Assembly (NCBI GenBank): GCA_017513525.1
Contig: JAFXFC010000001.1
Location: 1 to 64,000 of the forward strand
DNA length: 64,000 nt
DNA from: Clostridia bacterium
GTDB taxonomy: Bacteria > Bacillota > Clostridia > Oscillospirales > Acutalibacteraceae
Direction: 5' to 3'
The notes below the pieces were generated by a model. The model saw only the letters and a program-made list of their open reading frames with translations. It searched no databases and had not been told where the DNA came from. This document shows, one piece after another, positions 50,264-59,500 of the stretch; the first letter of the stretch is position 1; the number at the start of each line of letters is the position of its first letter. Made by a program: the position numbers and the translations under genes.

Positions 50264-52543
50264 TTAATAATGTGCCGCACCGCATTCACATATAGGATTC
50301 ATACTGAATAGCTTCCAGAAGAACTGAACTATTTTCCAGATAAAGCCAATAAATCCTGATTTGTGGCATATGTGAGAACAACTGTTTTCGTCTTCTTCAA
50401 CACCAAGGAATTCATCGCAGTAATCACAGTATTCATCATTATTTTTGTCTTTGTGAGCAGTTACATCAACAAAATCAGCCACATAGCTGTCACCGCATTC
50501 GCAGGTGTAAGTGGTGAATCCCTGTTCTTCGCAGGTAGGAGCAGTTATAACTGTTTTATAAGTATGCTTTGTAAGCTTTTCGATTGCTTCTGTGTAAGAA
50601 TCACCGCAAGTGCAGGTATAAGTCATAACACCCTCTGTAAGGTGAGTTGCAGGTGTAGTGATTTCAGCAGTATGGCTGTGTCCTTTAGTATCAACAAAAT
50701 CAGCCACATAGCTGTCACCGCATTCGCAGGTATAGGTTGTGTAACCTTTTTCTGTACAAGTGGGTGCTGTAACAACAGCTGTGTGAGAGTGTCCGTTTGC
50801 GATTATTGCTTCCGTGTATGAATTAGAGCATACTGAACAAGTAAAAGTCTTTTTGCCGTCTGTGGTACAAGTGGCGTCAGTTGTTATTGTAGGAACATGG
50901 CTATGGTCTGCCAGAGGAAGCAGTTCATCGGAGCCTGAAAGAATCTTGCTACAGATAAGGCATTTTGAATATGCCTCATGTCCTTGTGATTTACATGTTG
51001 ATGCCGCCGCAGAAACATTGCTGACGGTTTTGTGTGTACAAGCAACATTTATGGTATATGTTGCGGAAAAATCTTCATGGGTGACAGTTACTGTTTTTTC
51101 GCCTTCCGAAGAAGTGTCACCGCCGCTGACAATAAATCCGTCTGTAATAACGGAAGATGTGCCGTCGCTATAGCTGAGAAGAAGAGACAGTCCTTCAGAA
51201 GAATAAACATCACCTATATCATATTCTGTTTTATCGGGATAAGTATTTATTGAAATACCTGTAAGAACTATTGGAACGGACGGATAAAGCTTCTTCTGCT
51301 GATAATCAGCCTTTGTTGTAAGTGTAAAATAGGGTGATGAATAAAGGTCGCAGAAGAGATAATTATCCTGATATTTGAAACCGTAAATTCTGAAATACTC
51401 GTTTTCTGTATCAGGTGTCCATATTTCTGTTGTTTCTCCTGTTTCAGGATTGAATTCAAAAACGGACTGACTGCTGTTATAAAAAAGATTTGTACCGTCA
51501 GAGCTAAGGCGTGCATAACAATCTGAACTTGTCTGCCACCTATCAGAAACTGATTTTACAGATGAATTATCGCTGTATTTTTTGATATAAGAATCTTTTT
51601 CATCAATATAATAGATTTCATCGCCCAAAAGCTGGAAGGCTGTTGTTGAGTTCTGCCAGAAATAATCGTCATATATTGTTGAATCAGGAGTGGTTATATA
51701 ATCGTCAGCGGTATGATTTGTTTCATAAATACCTGCCGATGAACGAAGGAAGTTGGTATGCTTTACTCTGCCGGTGATATCATTTACGGGGTCATCCCAT
51801 GTGATATCAACATGATATTCCTCGCCGTCAATTTCAACGATATTCCATGCGTGATTCAGAGCAGATGATTCACACAGATAACTGTCAATACCGACTTCTC
51901 TGAGGAGATAGAAATATGCTTCGGCATACCCCTGACATACGGCGACTCCGTTTACAAGCACGCCGTACATTGAATAGCTTTCATGCGGTATGGTATCAAG
52001 CTGATAATCATCATAGTCATATTCACATAAAACGGCAATTCTGTCATGGATAAGCAATGCTTTCTCAACATCGGAAAGATCGTTATTATCCTTGATGCCG
52101 CTGAGAATTTTGTCGGCACTTTTAAGACAGTCGTTATACATTACCGTATACTCATCAGCAGTGTATCTGTACTCAGGTGTAATCGATAATATGTATCCGA
52201 AAAGAGTAAAATATTTTAATGATGAAACATGAAAAAGCTCGGGGGAGTTATCATAGATAAGACTTGAAAGGTCATTTATTTTATCCGGAGTAATGTAATA
52301 TGAGCTGATATCAATGACTTCAGGACACTTTATGAGCTCACTTACCAGATATTCTTCAAGGGGAATGTCAGTTGCCGCTGTCGAAATGTCATCAGGTGAA
52401 GCACTGTAATATGTATCGGGAACATAATAAATTTTTCCGGCTGAAGCATAGGCAACAACTCCGATTGACATGCCTGAATACATCATAAAAATTACAAGCA
52501 GAATGCAAAGAAAGGTTCTTAAGTTTTTATGTTGTCGTTTCAT
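50264..52543 (-). CDS. Transglutaminase-like surface protein with Cys repeats
   Basis: A 759-residue exported protein: signal peptide (LCILLVIFMMYSGMSIGVVA), a transglutaminase-like domain with Cys203 (NGVAVCQGYAEAYFYLL), His231 (ALNHAWNIVEIDG) and Asp246 (YHVDITWDDP), a bacterial Ig-like domain near residues 440-510, then five Cys-rich modules of about 45 residues (TAPTCTEKGYTTYTCECGDS type; residues 515-715) and a final hydrophobic/basic tail GFIWKIVQFFWKLFSMNP. The catalytic triad looks intact, so it may cross-link or cleave peptides at the surface. The modules are repeated at DNA level (50471-50510 and 50691-50730). Confidence 0.82.
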   Translation of the reverse strand: MKRQHKNLRTFLCILLVIFMMYSGMSIGVVAYASAGKIYYVPDTYYSASPDDISTAATDIPLEEYLVSELIKCPEVIDISSYYITPDKINDLSSLIYDNSPELFHVSSLKYFTLFGYILSITPEYRYTADEYTVMYNDCLKSADKILSGIKDNNDLSDVEKALLIHDRIAVLCEYDYDDYQLDTIPHESYSMYGVLVNGVAVCQGYAEAYFYLLREVGIDSYLCESSALNHAWNIVEIDGEEYHVDITWDDPVNDITGRVKHTNFLRSSAGIYETNHTADDYITTPDSTIYDDYFWQNSTTAFQLLGDEIYYIDEKDSYIKKYSDNSSVKSVSDRWQTSSDCYARLSSDGTNLFYNSSQSVFEFNPETGETTEIWTPDTENEYFRIYGFKYQDNYLFCDLYSSPYFTLTTKADYQQKKLYPSVPIVLTGISINTYPDKTEYDIGDVYSSEGLSLLLSYSDGTSSVITDGFIVSGGDTSSEGEKTVTVTHEDFSATYTINVACTHKTVSNVSAAASTCKSQGHEAYSKCLICSKILSGSDELLPLADHSHVPTITTDATCTTDGKKTFTCSVCSNSYTEAIIANGHSHTAVVTAPTCTEKGYTTYTCECGDSYVADFVDTKGHSHTAEITTPATHLTEGVMTYTCTCGDSYTEAIEKLTKHTYKTVITAPTCEEQGFTTYTCECGDSYVADFVDVTAHKDKNNDEYCDYCDEFLGVEEDENSCSHICHKSGFIGFIWKIVQFFWKLFSMNPICECGAAHY

Positions 52544-52854
52544 TTTTTTGTGCCTCCGTGCATAAATTTTTTTGTCAAATTATTGTAATAAAAACTAATA
52601 TAGTGTAACCAATGAACAAAAAACTAATTATGTGTTTTATATTACATAATATATATATAACATAAAATTTTTGTAAGTACAAGTAATTAAAAATTCATTT
52701 GCTTGAAAATTATAAAACTTTTATTTTCAAGCTAATTTAAAAATTTCTCTGTTCAGATTCTGAAAATTGAAGTTTTGTTGATATGCTGTTGACAGTAAGA
52801 ACTGCTCGAAAAATGAAATAAGGGAACGGTTTTCGCCGTTCCCTTAAAATAGTG
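52544..52854. other. AT-rich intergenic region with stem-loops
   Basis: No gene seen. Contains a long stem (GCTTGAAAAT and ATTTTCAAGC, about 52700-52731) and the terminator of the zinc-ribbon gene at 52820-52845 (AAGGGAACGG/CCGTTCCCTT). The rest is very AT-rich and probably holds the promoter of the transglutaminase-like gene. Confidence 0.6.
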
Positions 52855-53475
52855 TTACTCATCAAGAACCCATTCAAGATCCTTGTAATTATCGTAACAA
52901 TTTTCGCACATATTTGTTCGTGCAATTGATTTCTTGTTCTCTATATCTGTAAATTTTCTTTCACAGAAATGACACTGATTATCTGCAAATTCAACTGAGT
53001 TATTAATAAGAGAAAATGTTACAATAACAGACACAATCAAAATTAAAACAATACCTATTATTGCATATTTTTTTGTTTCCTGTAACTTCTTTTCAGCATT
53101 CTTTTTAATATCCTCAGTTAGTTCCCGTGTGTCTAAAGTTGATTTTACATTTTTTAATCTCTTTGGGAAAATAAATGCTAAGAGAACACAAACAAGTGAA
53201 AAACCTAAGAAGAACAATGAATAAATCGCGAGTTCGCTGTCTTCAGACGAGAGCACAAAAAGCAAACCAAATGCCGCAATAAAAATCGAACAAACCACAG
53301 ATATTTTAAAAAGAATAGGAAGCAATTTTACTTGTCGTAGCAATTCAGATGTTTTCAAGTTTTCAATATCAACACCATTAATGCGTTCAAACATAGACTT
53401 GGATAAATAATTTTTAGGCTTATTTACAATTTCTTTAATGTCAGCATTTGCTGAAATTTTTTCTTCATGTGCCAT
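52855..53475 (-). CDS. Membrane protein with C-terminal zinc ribbon
   Basis: A 206-residue protein: a cytoplasmic N-terminus, two adjacent membrane helices (LLPILFKISVVCSIFIAAFG, LAIYSLFFLGFSLVCVLLAF), a short Lys-rich coil, a third helix (YAIIGIVLILIVSVIVTFSL) and a tail with CHFCERKF and MCENCYDNY, a four-Cys zinc-binding pattern. ATG 53475 is set by GGAGGT; an in-frame GTG/ATG at 53493 is less likely. It is divergent from a small XRE gene with 190 bp between. The family is not recognised. Confidence 0.7.
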   Translation of the reverse strand: MAHEEKISANADIKEIVNKPKNYLSKSMFERINGVDIENLKTSELLRQVKLLPILFKISVVCSIFIAAFGLLFVLSSEDSELAIYSLFFLGFSLVCVLLAFIFPKRLKNVKSTLDTRELTEDIKKNAEKKLQETKKYAIIGIVLILIVSVIVTFSLINNSVEFADNQCHFCERKFTDIENKKSIARTNMCENCYDNYKDLEWVLDE

Positions 53476-53667
53476 AATTACTTTTACCTCCATAAATTAA
53501 CAAAGTGTGTGCAAACCGAAGAATGCATACACGAAAAACACAACTCCGATTGCATCAGTATAAAATCACATATACTAAATATAATATTACACCACATCAG
53601 GCGTAAAGTCAATACATCAAATATGGTGTACTGTAAGATTTAACTATCAAATATCAAGGAGATAGTT

Positions 53668-53868
53668 ATGAAAAATTATATTGAAATCATAAGGGATTTG
53701 CGGGAAGACAATGATAAAACTCAAAAGGAAATAGCAGAGTATCTCGGAACAACTCAGCAGGTTTACTCCCGCTATGAAAAAGGGGAAAATGAAATACCCG
53801 TGCGGCATATTATAGCACTCTGCAAATATTACAATGTATCAGCAGATTTTATCCTCGGATTAAAATAA
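53668..53868 (+). CDS. Small XRE-family DNA-binding protein
   Basis: A 66-residue protein that is only a Cro/CI-type HTH: IEIIRDLREDNDKTQKEIAE, YLGTTQQVYSRYEKGENEIP, then VRHIIALCKYYNVSADFILG. Strong AAGGAG box. The divergent promoter region (53500-53660) contains TGTGTGCAAACC and ATGGTGTACTGT but no clear palindrome. Such minimal repressors usually control the neighbouring divergent gene, here the zinc-ribbon membrane protein. Confidence 0.85.
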   Translation: MKNYIEIIRDLREDNDKTQKEIAEYLGTTQQVYSRYEKGENEIPVRHIIALCKYYNVSADFILGLK

Positions 53869-53873
53869 AAAAA

Positions 53874-53927
53874 GACCGCATCCTGTTTACTGAAATACAT
53901 TCAGGGGATGCGGTCGGTTTTATTTGC
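53874..53927 (+). terminator. Terminator after small XRE gene
   Basis: GACCGCATCC and GGATGCGGTC, a perfect 10-bp stem with a 22-nt loop, followed by GGTTTTATTT. Confidence 0.8.
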
Positions 53928-54036
53928 TTTGATTGTTTTTGCGGTGATGGTTGCCTTAATTTTTATGATATATAGCCTTACGGCTGATGATATGCCAATT
54001 GCTTTCGCTATGGATAAAAAAATTCCGTTCATATGA
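53908..54036 (+). CDS. Possible 42-residue single-pass membrane peptide
   Basis: ATG 53908 opens a frame reading MRSVLFALIVFAVMVALIFM then IYSLTADDMPIAFAMDKKIP. It has one convincing membrane helix and a charged tail, and is closed by a perfect terminator (AAATTCCGTTC/GAACGGAATTT, 54019-54049) that overlaps its stop. Against it: the only AGGGG box touches the start codon, and the first codons lie in the terminator of the preceding gene. It may be a remnant. Confidence 0.25.
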   Translation: MRSVLFALIVFAVMVALIFMIYSLTADDMPIAFAMDKKIPFI

Positions 54037-54050
54037 ACGGAATTTTTTTG
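54019..54050 (+). terminator. Perfect stem-loop near tRNA cluster
   Basis: AAATTCCGTTC-at-GAACGGAATTT stem followed by TTTTGG on the plus strand, and by A-to-T runs on the minus strand. It probably terminates the minus-strand tRNA operon as well. Confidence 0.75.
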
Positions 54051-54051
54051 G

Positions 54052-54124
54052 TGGGAACAACAGGGCTCGAACCTGTGACCCCCTGCTTGTAAGGCAGGTG
54101 CTCTCCCAGCTGAGCTATACTCCC
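54052..54124 (-). tRNA. tRNA-Val (UAC)
   Basis: Cloverleaf GGGAGTATAGCTCAGC...; D-arm GCTCAGCTGGGAGAGC, anticodon arm CTGCC-TTACAAG-like with loop CTTACAA (anticodon TAC), T-arm ACAGG-TTCGAGC-CCTGT and acceptor GGGAGTA/TGTTCCC with two wobble pairs. No CCA is encoded. Last of three tRNAs on this strand. Confidence 0.9.
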
Positions 54125-54127
54125 TGG

Positions 54128-54201
54128 TGAAGACAAGTGGACTTGAACCACCGACCCCTTGCATGTCAAGCAAGTACTCTAACCAACTGAGCTATGCCTT
54201 C
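54128..54201 (-). tRNA. tRNA-Val (GAC)
   Basis: Acceptor GAAGGCA/TGTCTTC, D-arm AGCTCAGTTGGTTAGAGT, anticodon stem CTTGC/GCAAG with loop TTGACAT (anticodon GAC, reading GUC/GUU), T-arm GGTGG-TTCAAGT-CCACT. Only three bases separate it from tRNA-Val(UAC). No encoded CCA. The anticodon could be misread as Asp (GTC) if the strand is confused. Confidence 0.88.
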
Positions 54202-54209
54202 CTATTGAA

Positions 54210-54242
54210 AAAGCCTCTTTTGCAATCAGCAAAAGGGCTTTT
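54210..54242 (-). terminator. Stem-loop between tRNA-Gly and tRNA-Val
   Basis: AAAGCCCTTTTGC and GCAAAAGAGGCTTT arms, followed by TTC on the minus strand. It lies within the tRNA cluster and may partly terminate or serve as a processing signal. Confidence 0.55.
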
Positions 54243-54245
54243 ATA

Positions 54246-54321
54246 TGGAGCGGATGACGAGGCTCGAACTCGCTACCTCCACCTTGGCAAGGTGGCGCTC
54301 TACCAGATGAGCTACATCCGC
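54246..54321 (-). tRNA. tRNA-Gly (GCC), CCA encoded
   Basis: Acceptor GCGGATG/CATCCGC, D-arm AGCTCATCTGGTAGAGC, anticodon stem CCACC/GGTGG with loop TTGCCAA (anticodon GCC), T-arm GCGAG-TTCGAGC-CTCGT, and genomic TCCA at the 3' end. First gene of the tRNA cluster. Confidence 0.92.
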
Positions 54322-54342
54322 ATCTCAAACGGAACAAGAAGT

Positions 54343-54371
54343 ATTATACACACATTCCTGTTCCGTGTCAA
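54343..54371 (-). promoter_or_regulatory. Consensus promoter of the tRNA cluster
   Basis: On the minus strand TTGACA, a 17-bp spacer and TATAAT, a full sigma-A consensus, about 20 bp before tRNA-Gly. Confidence 0.9.
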
Positions 54372-54426
54372 GAGTAATTTTCAAAATATTATTGCAAAAC
54401 GCAAAGTACCGAAAGTCGTGCGAACA

Positions 54427-54584
54427 GAGCGTAAGCGGAATAAGCCGTAAGGCTTCCGAAACTTTTGCGAAGCAAAAATATCACTGCCCGAAGGGCAATA
54501 TCACTATTGCCGAAAGGCAATAATATCACTCGCACGCAGTGCGAATATCACTTCATAAATTAACGGTTTACCGTTGATTTATGA
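54427..54584. repeat. Mini-hairpin array B with ATATCACT linkers
   Basis: The core GAGCGTAAGCGGAATAAG, closed by AAGCC-gtaa-GGCTT, is followed by five stems separated by an exact ATATCACT linker (four copies): TTTTGC-gaa-GCAAAA, GCCC-gaa-GGGC, ATTGCC-gaaa-GGCAAT, CGCAC-gca-GTGCG, and a terminal 15-bp stem TCATAAATTAACGGT with its complement. The stems differ in sequence but share small GAA/GCA-type loops. The array ends one base before the stop codon of the minus-strand MFS gene. A full relative lies at 62.0-62.3 kb. Not a CRISPR: unit lengths are 19-25 bp and 'spacers' are palindromes. Confidence 0.75.
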
Positions 54585-54585
54585 C

Positions 54586-56499
54586 TTAGTCGTTTGCTTC
54601 TTCTGCTTCCTTGATAAGTTCATCGGGAACAGCTTCGCCGTGTTTTACGAAGGCAATAAGAATAACTGCAAGAGCGAACATAATGGGGCTATAATAGAAC
54701 AGTGACATATATGTGCCTGCGAACATTCTTATGAAGCCGTAGAGAATGGGGGAAGCAATCTGTGCAGAGAAGGTTGCTGTGTAGTAGTAGCCTGTGAAAG
54801 TACCGACCTTTTCAACACCGCCTATTTCAAGAACGAGGGGAAGAGTGTTAACAGTGATGAACATATTAGCGGCACCGCCGAGAATAAGAACGGGGTAAAT
54901 GAGTACGCCGAGAATTGCTGTTACATTGGAAACACTGTCATAAAGAAGACCCAAAGCCTCGCCGAAGCCGATATTTTCATCTGCGCCGAGCTGTGAAACA
55001 GCAACGCTTACGATACTTGTATATACATCTGCCACTTCATCTGCATTTGCACCGTTAGCAACGGCAGTTGCAACAGATTCGTCTGAATACGCTTTAAGAG
55101 TCTTATCGAAATCAACATATGCGGAGTTCTTATCTTCATTTCCTGCATCAACTGCTTTACGGTATTCGATATAGCCTTCAACAGAGAGAATCATATCATC
55201 AGTAAGAGCAGTGCCCTGTGCCTTAGCTTCTTCGGAAAGAGCGGCATTGTAATTATTTATCTGATCGTTTACTGTGATGTAAGCGTTGTTAACGGTTACA
55301 TAGCTGTTGATTGAAAGTCCTTTGCCGCCGAGCATTGCAATGAACACACCGAAGAAAACAACGAATGCTGCAAGGAATACACTGAGACCTGCAATAATTG
55401 TTTTCTTTCTGCCGTATTTCTTGCCCATTTTACCTGCAGGAATAGCGGCAGCACCGGAAACAACTGCAAAGATAAGCATAAGAATTGTAGCTTCGGAAGT
55501 TATCTTATGAAGGATTTCCTGAGCAAAGAGAGAGAAGAAGGTAGTTATAGCGTTTGAACCGCAGAAGAGGAAGAACAGACAGCCGAGCATGAAGAGAAGG
55601 CTCATCTTTTCGCCCTTTGAAAGCTTAATAGCTTTTCTTGCAGCCTTTTCAGCCTTCTTTGCTTCTTTTTCTGCTTGCTTCTTGGCTTTTGCATCAACAT
55701 AGGCATTCATATCGCCCTTGAGAACGATACTTGTATCCTGTTCCTTTACGCAGAAGAGAAGAACCAGCATACCCGCTATCATAACAACGGAGCCGATAGC
55801 AAAAACATAGGGGAATGAAACTGTTTCATCAGCCTTTATCTGTGCTGAAGTCATACCTGTGAACAGACCGCAAAGAGCAATAGCTATAGTACCTGCTACC
55901 ATACCTACAGCCGAGCCTATACCGCCCATGAGGTTGATAACTGCATTACCTTCACTTCTGAGTGCGGGAGGTGTAAGGTCAGGCATTAAAGCGACAACGG
56001 GAGCTCTCCAGAGTGACATGGTGAAAACAAAGAGAATTATGCACACCATTGTAAGAGGAAGAGAGCCTGTGCCTAAAAAGATTATCGGAATAAGTAAGAA
56101 GAATAAAGCGGAAACAGGTGCACCGATAACAATAAAGGGACGGCGTTTTCCGAGCTTTGAGTGACATTCATCGGAAAGTCTTCCGAAGGTGGGCTGGAAG
56201 ATAACACCGAAGATGTTATCGAAAGTCATTATAATACCGATGAACAGGGGAACAAGAGTAAATCCGCCGCCTGCAAGAGCAACATTTTCGCCCTGTGCTG
56301 CTGCAAAATCAGCAAGTATGGGAAGCTTCTCTACAAGAGTATTACTGAGATTGGTAATTGCTGCACTTTCTGAGAGCAGTTTATTAAGTATTTTTGTGAT
56401 ATACGGGTCATAAATTGCCCAGGCTATGGATGTTGCAAGGAAGCCGAAACCTGTAAGTATCGTTTTCTTTACATCCAGTTTGCCGTTTTTAACATTCAT
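54586..56499 (-). CDS. Large MFS carrier (SLC45/GPH-like)
   Basis: A 637-residue carrier with about 12 helices. The signature GVIFQPTFGRLSDECHSKLG followed by KRRPFIVIGAPVSALFFLLI is like the sucrose/SLC45 and GPH sugar transporters. Two insertions stand out: a cytoplasmic Lys/Ala-rich coil (YVDAKAKKQAEKEAKKAEKA, near residue 255) and an extracytoplasmic loop of about 130 residues (VTVNNAYITVNDQINNYNAA onward) between helices 10 and 11. ATG 56499, nine bases after AAAGGAG, is preferred to TTG 56505. A TTTCGGT/ACCGAAA palindrome sits just upstream. Confidence 0.8.
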   Translation of the reverse strand: MNVKNGKLDVKKTILTGFGFLATSIAWAIYDPYITKILNKLLSESAAITNLSNTLVEKLPILADFAAAQGENVALAGGGFTLVPLFIGIIMTFDNIFGVIFQPTFGRLSDECHSKLGKRRPFIVIGAPVSALFFLLIPIIFLGTGSLPLTMVCIILFVFTMSLWRAPVVALMPDLTPPALRSEGNAVINLMGGIGSAVGMVAGTIAIALCGLFTGMTSAQIKADETVSFPYVFAIGSVVMIAGMLVLLFCVKEQDTSIVLKGDMNAYVDAKAKKQAEKEAKKAEKAARKAIKLSKGEKMSLLFMLGCLFFLFCGSNAITTFFSLFAQEILHKITSEATILMLIFAVVSGAAAIPAGKMGKKYGRKKTIIAGLSVFLAAFVVFFGVFIAMLGGKGLSINSYVTVNNAYITVNDQINNYNAALSEEAKAQGTALTDDMILSVEGYIEYRKAVDAGNEDKNSAYVDFDKTLKAYSDESVATAVANGANADEVADVYTSIVSVAVSQLGADENIGFGEALGLLYDSVSNVTAILGVLIYPVLILGGAANMFITVNTLPLVLEIGGVEKVGTFTGYYYTATFSAQIASPILYGFIRMFAGTYMSLFYYSPIMFALAVILIAFVKHGEAVPDELIKEAEEAND

Positions 56500-56516
56500 T
56501 GACAAACACTCCTTTT

Positions 56517-56532
56517 TTTCGGTAAACCGAAA
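56517..56532 (-). promoter_or_regulatory. Palindrome upstream of large MFS gene
   Basis: TTTCGGT-aa-ACCGAAA, a perfect 7+7 inverted repeat directly upstream of the ribosome binding site; candidate operator for a LacI/GntR-type regulator, or an RNA stem in the leader. Confidence 0.4.
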
Positions 56533-56593
56533 TCAAACATATAGTAACAGAAAAATATTTTCGTTTCAACGATTGTGAAAAATTTGTAATATC

Positions 56594-59500
56594 TTAAAAA
56601 TCAAATATTCCGTCGGATTCCTCCTCTTCTTTACGGCGGCGTCTTACATCCTCGAAGGCTTTATCGTCTTCTTTCGTGTTATATGAAGCAAAAAAGCTGT
56701 CGGTATATACTGCTGAGGGAGAATCGTTTTCAGGGGGTACAAATGAAACCGAAAGAGGATCCTCCTCCTTGTTATCTTTTTTGCTTAAATCATATTTTGG
56801 GGGTGCAGGCATTTTATCCTCAAAAGCGGAGAAAAGGGAAGTTTCGGAAGTATTGTTTTCATTGATGTCTTCTTCGTCTTTTCTTCTGAGTGAATTCTTC
56901 TTTTTTGAAGAAAATCCCAGTTTTCCAATGAAGCTTACGGGAGCTGAGCTGTCCGTTTCATCAAAGGTACTCTTTCTTTTTCTGCTTTGTTTTGTGCTAC
57001 CGCCTGCAAAGGCATCAAGAATATCGTCACTTACTGTTTTTTCGGTATTTTCTTCGGGGATATCCTCTTCGCCCGTAATCTTTGTAAAATCAATTACTTC
57101 GGGAGGCTCGGTATAAGGAGCACCTTCCATAACGAGCTGAACATCCTTTTCGGAAAAATCTGCGGGAGAATTTTCCGAGAAAATAGGAGCGGGAGGAAAT
57201 TCGTTTTCTTCGGTTTTTTCCTGAACAGGTTCCTCTTCCTGTGAAGAAACAGGCTCGTTAAAAGCTTCTTCATCTTCATTTTCAGGTGAAGTTCTGATTC
57301 TCGTTACCATATTTTCAGGAATCTTTATTTTTTCTTTAAGAGCTGCTGCAGAAAGCATTGGTGTTACAACAAAGCTTATAAGTATCCAGAAAATCTGAAG
57401 AATTACGGGGAAAATGCTGTTTATACCTGTTTTTGCTCCTGCGAGTGCAAGAATAAGACTGAAAACAGCACCTGCAACAGCAACCGCTTCGCAAAGCGAT
57501 TTTGAAACTCTCTTGATCTTATCAAGCTTTATAGCGCTTGCCATGGTGCGTGAGAAAGCATCAAAGGAATCTGAGAAAACGATACCTGTATCTTCACTAT
57601 CTGTAACAGTATTCTTTTGTGCAGTAAACTTTTCGTTGGTAGTACTTTTAATTATTCTGAGAGAATTTTCGGGAAGACCTAAAAGAATTTCTCCGAATTC
57701 CTCCGTTATATTCGGGTCGGTGACGCTTATGAGTATGTTTGTACCGTTCTTTGCAAGTTCGCAAAGACTTTTTGCTGCAATTGGGTTACATGAATATTTC
57801 ACAGAGAAAACTGCAGCAAAATGTCCTTCTATTGCAAGAAACAGCGGTTTTGCATTTTCTTCAAGAACAAATGGAACTGTGTTTTCCTTCGGAAGCTCAA
57901 CATTATGGCTTATAAGAAAATCCTTTGTGCCGAGAAGCACCTTGCAGTCACTTATCCATGCGGAAAGCCCGAGCTTATCTTCAAAAACAAGTCCTTCTAC
58001 CTCGGGGAAACGGTCCTGTAAGCCCTGAGCGAAGCCTGCAAAAGCATTTTTGAGCATACCCTCAGCCTTATGCGTGAGAACCGCGGCGCAGAATTCTGCC
58101 TGTTTCTGAGCTACATTACTGCTGCAGACAGATGAAATTATTTCCGCTGAGAAAATATCAGAGCCGTCAAGAATAATATCGTCGATACAGCAGAAGCTGT
58201 GTGCATCGGTAAAGCTTTCAACAAAAGAGGATTTTACCGAAAGAACGCTGTTTTCATTTCTTAACATATATCCTGTAAAGACAAGACAGCTTACGGGGAA
58301 AGAAAATGCAGCGGTTGCAGTAAGACAGCCGAGTGCATAAACGGGGCTCTTTGTTAAAATAAGACCGATAATACCTGAAATTACGGAAATAGCCATAGTA
58401 AGGGCAACTATCCTTGATGAGGACTGACCGCCGAAGGCAGCTGCCGCACTTCTTTTTAAGAAGCCCGAAATGAATCTTGTTTTTCCTGTGTATACAACGT
58501 TTGTTTCGGTATTTGAGCTGTCTTTGAGAAGAGCTGCTATAAGTGCGGGATCTGAAATTTTTCTGAGATAGCTCTTGTCACTTGTAGCCGCTACAGCCTT
58601 AAAGCAGTGTCTTGTACTGTCATAATAGAAGATTTTTGCAATAAGCACGGGAATACATAAAATAACTGCCGCACCTGAAAGCATATGGTAATCACTTTCG
58701 GGTTTTAATACCGTGAAGAATGCAAAAATATTCTGAAGCAGAGCACCCATATAAATAAACAGAAGCGCGCTGTCGGTTTTGGGTCTTATTTTCAAAACGG
58801 AGAAAAGACCTTTTTTCAGATCATCAAGCATTAAAATACCGCAAATAATAAGAATTGCAAGGTTAACTGCATTATATGCTACAGCGGAACCGCCGAAAAC
58901 TGCGAAAAAGCCGTTGTTAAGAGTAGCTGATACCATTGTGGCGATATTTATAATAAGAAGTATTAGTCCGAGAAGTCCTACGGCAAAGGTTTTGAATATA
59001 ACGGATTTCCTGACTTCAATAAGGCGTGAGAATATTTCTCTTCTTCTTGACGGATCCTGATATTCGTCACTTCCTGTGGGAGTAAAGTCTGTATTAAGAT
59101 GAGCGAATTTTCGGCTCAGAGTATCTAAGAAAGAGGGGAGCTTTTTTTCTTCTTTCGGTGCAGAAAAGCTCTCGTCCTCGGTTTCTCCCGTGATAACCGC
59201 TGATTTTGTCCAGAAACGGAAATTTTTAATTCTCTTTTCTCTTACTTCTGAGAGTTCTTTTTCAATTTCTTCATCATTTGAAATGACTTCGTCAGAAACA
59301 TCTTCTTCGGAGAAGCCTTCCATCATAAGCTGGTCTTCGTCATCTTCGGGAATATCCTCCGAAGAACTGCCAGAGGACTTCGCTATCTCACGCAGAAGAT
59401 CTCCTTTACTTGCAATATGCTTTGTTTTGTCGGAAACTTTATTTTCGGGGAGCTTTTCAACGATAACCTTGGGCTCGCCCTCTTCTTCTGAAGCGGTTTC

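Noticed and set aside
54460..54584. CRISPR-like regular spacing of ATATCACT
   Set aside because: The constant part is only 8 nt, units are 19-25 bp and the variable parts are palindromes; no cas genes are near.
57414..58028. 204-codon plus-strand frame inside the pseudo-ATPase gene
   Set aside because: Antisense to a well-supported 1134-codon gene; Ser-rich shadow composition without a translation signal.
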